A stretch of DNA of 64,000 nt from NCBI GenBank assembly GCA_017454015.1, contig JAFTDW010000036.1:1-64000 (forward strand). The letters are read 5' to 3'. This DNA is from Bacteroidales bacterium. GTDB taxonomy: Bacteria; Bacteroidota; Bacteroidia; Bacteroidales; P3. Positions 49,504-58,500 of this stretch are shown here, one piece after another (positions within the stretch are counted from its first letter, which is position 1; each line of letters opens with the position of its first letter). Position numbers and translations under genes: made by a program. The notes below the pieces were generated by a model that was given only the letters and a program-made list of their open reading frames with translations, made no database searches and was not told the DNA's origin.

Positions 49504-52500
49504 TTATCGCAGCAGCGTCACGGTGCCCTTCACGTAGTGATCCTTGCCCGTGTGGTTGTCCGGCTCGGTCTTTATCACGTACACATAGGTGCCCTGCGGG
49601 CATTTCTTGCCTTTGTACTTGCCGTCCCAACCCTGCTCGGGGTCGTCGGTGGAGAACACCAGTATGCCGTTACGCGAATAGATGTCCATGTGGAAGTTGG
49701 TGGCATGGACTGTGCGCACGTAGAAGATACTGTTGGTGGCCTCGTCGGGGGTGAAGGCGTTGGGAGCCCACACCTCGTCGTTGACTATGTCAACCCTGAC
49801 GACAGAGGTGTCGAAGCAGCCGCCGTTGTAGGCAATGAGTATCACGGGGAAGGAGTCGACGGCATCGGTGGGTACCACGTAGTTGATGCGATCCTTGGCG
49901 TTGGAGTAGTAGCCGTCGGGGAAGTACCACATCACGCCCGCGGCGTTGGTGCTGAGATTGCGGTAGGTCACGGCATTGGTGCCTCGCCTTATCTGCGCCG
50001 GGTCGCACACGCCGTAGCTCGACGGCAGTATTCCGGTGGAGATGTTGTAAGTGTAGGCGTTGTAGCACTTGCCATTCACGGTGGAGACAAGGTATGTAGT
50101 GTTGCCGCGCGGGTCTACATAGGGACGGTAGCTGTGCTCCTGTCCTTCAAGGCTGTTGTCGCGCGGTGTAGCGGTCCACGTCACCGGTGCAAAGGTGTAG
50201 CCGTCAAGGTAGCGGCCGCGACCCATACAGCTGCTGTCGCAGTCTATGCCCTGGTAGTTGTTGCCGTTGCACACCGTCAGCGCCGGCCACTGGTCTACGC
50301 GCACGTGGACAGAGTCCGCCGTGCGGCAGAGCGTGTCGTCGCTATAGGAGTAGAACCAGTACACAAAGACGCTGTCGGGATAGAACTCCGACGGGTTCGG
50401 CAGCGTGGGTATGTACTTCCACGAGGTGTCCGGCACTTGCGTGTTGCCGCCGTCCCACGAGTAGAGGTTGGCGCCCGTGGCCTCCACGATGACTGTGTCG
50501 GGGGCTATGGCCACACCGCTCGGAGTGCTGCCTCCCACGCATATCTCGCGGGTGTTGACAGAGATGTTGAGCTTAGGATAAGGCACCATGATGACCTTGT
50601 GGTCCACCGTGGTGGTGCATATATGCAGGTAGGCCTCCACCGTGTAGGTGGTGGTATCCATAAACTTCAGGCGGATAGTGCGGTTGTAGTACTGGTTGTT
50701 GTAGTTGAGCTGGCGGTCGCCCGGCTCGGAGCTCCAGAAGACGCTCGTGGCGTTGGTGTTGACATAGAGGCTGAGGGTGTCGCCCTGGCAGAACTTGTCG
50801 GGACCCTCTATGGTGGCATACGGATACTCGTACACCGACACACGCACCGCCGCCTTGCTGCGGCACTGCTCGTTCTCCGACGCTCCATACACGGTGTAGA
50901 CCGTGTCGTGGGGCGGCACTACGGTTATAACGTTCGTTTTGTCGTATGAGTTACCGTCGTCCCACGAATAGAGCTTGGCTCCCGTAGCACTCAGTATTAT
51001 CTTGTCGCCCATACATATAGCGGTGTCGGAAGCCACCAACTGCACCTGCGGCACGTCGGAGATGGTCACCACCGTGTCGGCGAAGCTTATACAGCCAAAG
51101 GCGTCAACACCGTATGCGCGGAAGTAGGCAAGGTTGCCTCGGCGCGGCGTAGTGTCGTGGAAGTGGTTCACCGTGTAGGTGGCGAGGCTGTCCCATGAAT
51201 AGAGCACACAGCCTTCGTCCTCAACGGTGAGGCGCACCTGGTCGCCGCGGCAGATGTCGGGCCTGTCGGGGTGCAGCACCATGAGCGGCAGCCTGTGGAC
51301 CACTATCTTCACAGAATCCTTGGCGACGCACTTGCCACCAGCGTTGGAGCCTGCGAGGGTGTACACATGGGTCACCAGCGGGGTCTCCTGCGTGCGGAAG
51401 CGCTGACCCTCCATCCATTCGCCGCCTTCCCACGACAGTATGTCGGCATTGCCGCCCTCAAAGGTCACCACATCGCCGTAGCAGATGTTCAAGGTGTCGG
51501 CCATGAGGTGCAGGTCGGGATACTGCATCACGGTGATGGTCAGCGTGTCGTTGGTGCGGCAGCGGTGTCCGTCGCTGAAGTTCTCGCCTACTATGATATA
51601 TGTACGCGTGCTGTCGGGTATCAGTATGTGGGTCGTGTTGTAGCCAAAGGCGTCGTTGCTCACGCTATAGTACTCGGCGCCCGACAGAGTGAGTACCACG
51701 GTGTCGCCTGCGCACACAGTGTCGCTGGTGATGGAGGCTGTCGTGGTGGGGGCGGGATAGATAGTGATATACACCGAGTCCTTGGCGGGACAGATGCCGC
51801 CTGTGTACTTGCCGTAGACATACACCCATCCTGTGCTGTCGAGGCGCAGCTCCACAGTGTCGGTAGAACGCGTCGTGTACTCATAGTTGGCGTCGCCGAG
51901 CCATGCTATAGAATCGGCGTTGCCGCTGTAGGCAAAGCGGAGCGGCTCGCCCTGGCAGCCCGACGGCACCTCGGTGAAGATAGCCACCTGCGGATACGGG
52001 AACACCACAACCTCTATCTCCTCCTTGGAGCGGCAGCTGATGTTGTTGGCAGGATAGTCGCTCTCGCCCCACACCACATACACCGTGGTGGAGTCGGGAC
52101 GCACCGTGTGCTGGGCTGTGGAGTCATAGCTCTGACCACCGTTCCACGAGTAGCGGTCTGCTCCACTGGCGGTGAGCTGCGAGGTGGAGCCTATGCATAT
52201 ACTGTCGGGCGACGCACTGACGGTAAACACCGGCAGCTGCTGCACCCTCACCCGCACTGTGTCGGGCGCGACACACAGGTTGATGTTGTCGCGGCCATAC
52301 ACCACTATGTCGGTGTCGGCCAGCACTACCACACGGAACACATTGTTGTGCGTGAAGAGGCTGTCGCCCTCCTCTATCGCATACATCGTGGCTCCGCTGG
52401 CGGTGATTGTCGCAGTGTCGCCGCTGCAGTATATAGTACGGTCGGCGGTGGCATGCGTGTTGGGATACTCGTGTACCCTTATCATCACAAACGCACTGTC

Positions 52501-55500
52501 GTAGCACATCGTGCTGTCCGTGGCTCCATACATCCACAGTGTGCTGGTGGTGTCGAGGTTGGTCACATACGAGCTGTCCGACACTATCCACTGCCCGTTC
52601 GCGTCATTGGTGAAGAAGCGAGCACCGTTGCTGTAGAGCTGCACGCTGTCGCCGTGGCAGATGTCGTACCGCGAGGCGGTGAGGTAGAAGTTGTCTGGAT
52701 AGTTGTATATCACCACTCGGCAGGTGTCCCAACCCACACAATAGTTGTCGTCGCGGCCGTATACTATGTATGTACGCGTGGCAGGGGGCATGTCGGTCAT
52801 CGAGGTGTTGTAACGCGAATAGTCGTTGGTGTCAAACCACGAATACTCGCCGCCTTCTCCGGCACCCGACACGGTGAGCTCAACATCCTCAAACTTGCAC
52901 TTGGCAACCTCCGGTCCCTGGGTAATGTGGACATACGGCAGCGTGTTGACATGTATGTATATGCTGTCGTGCGTCACGCACATGAAGAGGCTGTCGGCAT
53001 AGTTCACCGCCTCTATGGGCACATAGCCAGACAGCGCAAGGGCCGTGTCACGGGTTGTCACCGTTCTGAACATAGTGTCGCCTTGCCACTTGTAGTATGT
53101 CCTGATGCCTGTAGTATCCTGCGCCGTGAGCCTTATAGAGTCTCCCGCGCAGATAGTGTCGCGCGTGCTTGTGAGTCGCAGCTCGGGATAGGTCCAGCGG
53201 CGTATGCTCACAGTGTCGTAGCTGTAGCAGTAGCCAGCATTGGTCAGCCTGCGGCCGCCTATATAGTAGGTGTTGCGCGTGGCCGTCACAGTGTCGTAGT
53301 ACTGCGGGTTGCTACGGTAGTAACTGCCGTTCCACGAGTATTGGTCGGCTCCCGAGAGGCGTGCCGAGAAGACATCGCCCACACAGGCGTCGCTTACCGA
53401 GGTGGAGATGTAGAGGCGCGGCAGGCGCGTCACATTGATCTTCACCAACGCGTCGCTCACGCAACGGCCGTTGTCGGCAAGGCCGTAGAAACGGTAGGTC
53501 GTAGTGTCTATCGGCGCAAAGCAATAGGTGGTGACATTGTTGAAGTGCGTCCGCACCGGGTCGTCGTACGAATAGCTCTGCGCACCCGACAGGGTGATGC
53601 ACACCGAGTCGCCCTCGCATATCTCATTGGTAGTGGCGCGCGCACGCAGGCTGGCGTAGGTGAACATGCTCACGTGTATCGTCGCCGAGCTGTAGCAGCG
53701 GCTGCTCTCGTTGGCTCCGTAGCACACTATGGTGGTATCCCTGTTGATGGGTTTGATTATGGAATCGTTGACTATCATGCTGTCTCGCGTGCCGCCGAAG
53801 TTGTTGCGGTTGAACCACGAGTACTGCATGGCTCCGCTGGCAACGAAAAGGGTGCTGTCGCCCTGGCACACTGTGGTGTCGCCGCTTATCTGGATGACCG
53901 GCACACTGTTCACCCACACACTGTCGGTATGGCGGCTCACACAGTTGCTGTCTGTCTTGCCATATATGGTGAAGTATGCCCAGTGGCCACTGTTGCCAGC
54001 AGGTGTGGTGTCCAGCGTAGTGCGACGCGTAGCATAGTGGTTGGTGTCGTTCCACGACCACCAGCGGGCATCGCCGGCAGCGGAGATACGCACACGGTCG
54101 CCATGGCATATATTAGAATAGTTCACCTGCGCGCGCACGTAGGGCAGCGGGTTGACCGTCACATGGGTCTGAGCCCTGCTCACGCACATGCCGTTGCTGT
54201 TGGCAGTCTCTACATAATAGTTGGTGCTGCTGCCAGGTGTGCGCCGCACACTGTTGTATCGCACCCAGCCTATAGTGTCGTCAAGCCAACGGTACACGGC
54301 ACCGGCATCCGACGTGGCGGTGAGCGTTATGGTGCTGTCGTGGCAGAACGAACGACGGCTCGGCGCCAGCGTCACAGGGTGGTAGTTGAACACTCGCAGC
54401 TGGTGACTGGCACTCATCTTGCAGCCGTTGCTGTCCGTCACGGTCACCGTGTAGGTTGTCGTGGCAGCAGGGCTCACCCGCCGCTGCGACCCTGTCACAC
54501 TGTCGTTCCATACATAACTTCTCGCTGTGGCACTCGTCGCCTGCAGCTGCACCTGGTCGCCAACACACATGCTGTCGGGCGTTATGCTCATGGTCACCGT
54601 GGGCAACATGTTGACCTTTATCGTCACAGTGTCTCTGCTTATGCAGCTCGACCCATTGTAGCGACCTTCCACAGCATAACGCGTCGTACGCGTCGGCTGC
54701 ACAGGATAGCGGCTCACGCTGCTCTCACTGAAGCGGTCAAATTTCCACCGGTCTGCACCCGACAGCACTATGGCTGTCTGGTCGCCAAAGCATATCTCGT
54801 TGTTAGCAGTGCTCGTTGTGATGCTTATCACAGGGTACCTCTTGACACCTATACGTGCCGTGGCACTGCTGTAGAACGACAGGTCGCTTGTCTGGTTGAA
54901 ACCGCGCACGTACACCGTAGTGTCTTGCGTCACCACTATGGCATAACTCGTCATCGTGCTGCTCGGCGTCGACGGCGCAAAGTTCACTCCGTCGGTCGAC
55001 CACTGGTAGTAGCTGGCACCCTGCACAAGCACCGTGTCGCTCGAACCCTCGCACACCGTGTCGCTCGTCACACTCACAGTGAGAGTCGACGGCACGTCAA
55101 AGAAGGTGACACGGCAGCAACCAACATTCTTGCAGCCATTGGTGTCACGGCCTATCACACAGAACTCATGCTCTCCGGGCTGGCCGTGCGTGGTGATATG
55201 GGTGCTGGAACCATAGGTGGATCCAAAGTCCCACGAATAGTCGGAGGCTCCCGCAGCTGTCAACAGCACCGGACTGCCTATGCCGGCACGCTGCGCTCCG
55301 CTGGTGAGCGTAACCGTGGGCAACAGATTGACCCTTACGTTGAAATATGTTGTGACAGGACACATGCCTGCCGAGTCGGTGGCACGCAGCGTGTAGCGCG
55401 TCGTCGTAGCGGGATGCACTCTGTACACACCGTTGCGGCTGGCAGCGCCGCCGTTCCATTCATACAGACCGGCTCCCGAGGCTGTCAGGTTAATAGTGTC

Positions 55501-58500
55501 GCCTATGCAGATGGCGGTGTCACCGCTGGTAGTCAACACCGGCTGGTAATGCACCCTCACCGTCACACTGTCAACGCTGCGGCACACCGCAGCACCGCTC
55601 ACCTCGCCCTCCACTGTGTAGACGGTTGTCGTCGTGGGATTTACCGTGCGCACGCTGTCTGTCGTCATGGCGCCCCCGTTCCACGAATATCTCAAGGCGC
55701 CGCGAGCCCTCAGCGTCACCGACTGCCCGTTGCAGATGTCCGTGGCTGTAGCCGACAGCGACACCGTGGGCAGGTCAAGCACCGTGATGGTCGCCGTGCG
55801 CGTCGTCTGGCACCTGTTATTGGCCACACTGCGGCATATCACCCTCACCGTGCCCGTCGTGTCCGCCGTAAGGGTGTGGGTGTTGATGCTTGCAAAGGCT
55901 CCGCCGTTGAAGCTGTACTGGTAGGCGGCTCCCGACGTACCGGGCGTGGCGGTGTATGTCACCTGCTCCGTGCGGCACGCCGTGGTGCTCATCGGCGACA
56001 GCGTGAACTGCGGTATCGCCGTGACTCTTATATGTACCGTGTCGGAGGTGTTGTATTCCCGATGCAGCAAATCGTCGCACCCATACAGTATCACCGTCGT
56101 GTCGCGAGTGGGGACAACGGTGAGGCTCGTCGGCGTGGCGGCATAATTCACGCCCCCGTCCCACGAGTAGTAACGGGCTCCGGTGGCTGTCAGCGTCACA
56201 CTCTCCCCGCGGCATATCGACGTGTCTGTCGCTATGAGCCTCGCCTCAGCGTAGGCATACGCCGTAACGGTTATAGTGTCGCACCACACACAGCCGTTGG
56301 CGTTCATCGCACACACCGAGAAGGTGTGGCTTCCGCTGTCAAGGGCCGGGGTGGTGTACGTGTTGCTGCTGCCGTAGGCGCCTCCGTTCCACGAGAACTG
56401 GCACCCCGCTGCCGTCGCCGTCAACACAGCCTGCTCGTTCTCTCCGTAGCTCGGCCGGTCGGACGACAACGTCACCTGAGTGGGCATGTACACCGTTATA
56501 TTTATACTCTGCGACGACTCGCACATGCCGTTCTGCCAGGTGCCGAATACCGTGTATACGCCCGAAGCGGTGGGACATATCGTGTCCCTGCTGTTGTTGG
56601 CCCTGTACGAGCTGTTGTTCATCCATGAGTAGCGGTCGGCTCCCCTCGCCGTCAGCACCACGCAGCTGTCCTTGCAGAACGCCGTGTCAGTGGCACCAAG
56701 CCGTATGTTGGGATAGCTCAAGGTCTGCACCGTCACGTTGCCGCTGTTTGTGCAGGTCACGCCAAGCGTCGTGTCTCGACCCGTCACACTGTATTGCGTA
56801 GCGCCCGTTCGCGTAGGCACTACAATGCTACTGTCGGTGGCCGTGAAGGGGGCACTGCCGGTAAACGAATAGAGGTTCGCGCCACTCGCCCTCAAGGTCG
56901 CAGAGCTGCCCAGACACACCGTGTCGGGCTGCGCGTTCAGCACCACTGTGGGCAGTGGCTTCACAGTGATGGTCACTGTAACATTGCTCGGACATTCCGC
57001 ACCCTGCGGCCTGCCGAAGATGGAATAGGTCGTCGTTGACGTCGGGCTCACCGTCCAGCTGTTCGTCGTGCCGTAGCTGCCGCTGTTGCCCATACGGTAC
57101 TGGTCGCTGCCGCTTACCGTGATGGTGCTGCTGCCTCCGTTGCATATCACCGTGTCGGTGACACGTGCGCTGAGCTCAGGTGCGGTGTATACATGCACCA
57201 TAACCTGAGCGGCTCTGTGGCACAGGGTGTCGTCGTTGGCTCCATACACCGTCATCAGCGTGTCGCGCGTCACCACCATGCCGTAGACCCTCGTGGAGCC
57301 GTAGGTTCTCCCGCCGTCCCACGAGTACTGCGTAGCACCAGTGGCGGTGAAGGTCACGGAGTCTCCGGCACACACTGTGGAGTCGTCCACGCTCAGCCGC
57401 AGCCCCATGGGATAGTTAGACACCCTTATGGTCGCCGTGTCGCTGCCCTCGCAGCCGTTGGCGTCTCTCACATATAGCACATACCTACGAGCCGACGAGG
57501 CTGTCAGCCCACTCTCGGTATGCTGCGTGGAGGTTCCGTAACTCGAGGTGCTGTTGAACGAGTAGGTGAACGGGCTGCAACCGTTGGCCGAATAGCCAAA
57601 CTGCACACTCCCGCCCGAACATGTGGCGTCGGCATCGGGCGTCAGCGTCGTGGTCGGCAGTTGGTGCACTGTGATGCTCCTCGTGGCCGAGTTCAGACAC
57701 GACCCGTCGGCGTTACGGCTGTATACCGTGTAGGTGTACACCGTGTCGTGGCACGTGCCTACCGGCGCCAAGTTCCTCGGACTTACCGTACGCTGCACTC
57801 CAGACCCAAAAGCCAGAGTGTCAAACCAAGAGTATTCTATCGTCGCCACATTGTCGCGGTTCGACGCCGTAAGCGTCACAGTCTCTCCGTCGCAGATGCT
57901 TGTGTCACTCGCCGTAAGGCGTGCCGGCGACGGCGTGCGCACCACCACATTGATGGTGGCTGTGTTCGGACACGCTATGCCGTGCTCCGTGGTGCTGCCG
58001 CTTAATGTGTATATTACATTGGAGGTCAAGTTGCGCTCCACACGCACCGCGTCGCTGCTCATATTGTCGAGCCACTGGTAGCTCGTGGCGCCACCCGCTC
58101 TCAGCACTATGCTGTCGCGGTCGCACACATAGGCCGTGCTGCTCGTCCTGCCGTTTATGGTTACCTGCGGCAGCGTACGCACATGCACCGTGAAGGTGTC
58201 CACTCCTGTGCACAGCCCAAGCCTGTCTCTGCCGTACACAGTAAATGTCGTCGTGCGCGTCACCTGCCGCTGCCATATGTTCACCGTGTCAAAATGGCTC
58301 TCGTCGCCAAAGCTGTAGGTGGTGGCTCCGCTGGCCACTATGGTTATCATGCCGCTGTCGCACGCCCACCTCGGTGCACTGATGGTCACGTCTGGTATTG
58401 GGTGCACATGCACCTTCGCCGTGTCGGTCCCTTCGCAGTGATGGTTAGCATCCCAGCTGTGCAGCACGTAGGTGTAGCTCGTCGTGTCCTGCCCCGGCGT

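Noticed and set aside
51271..56628. Plus-strand open frame of about 1785 codons opposite the giant surface gene
   Set aside because: Stop codons are rare there because the repeat codons of the true gene lack their complements. The translation shows no domain, signal or membrane segment.
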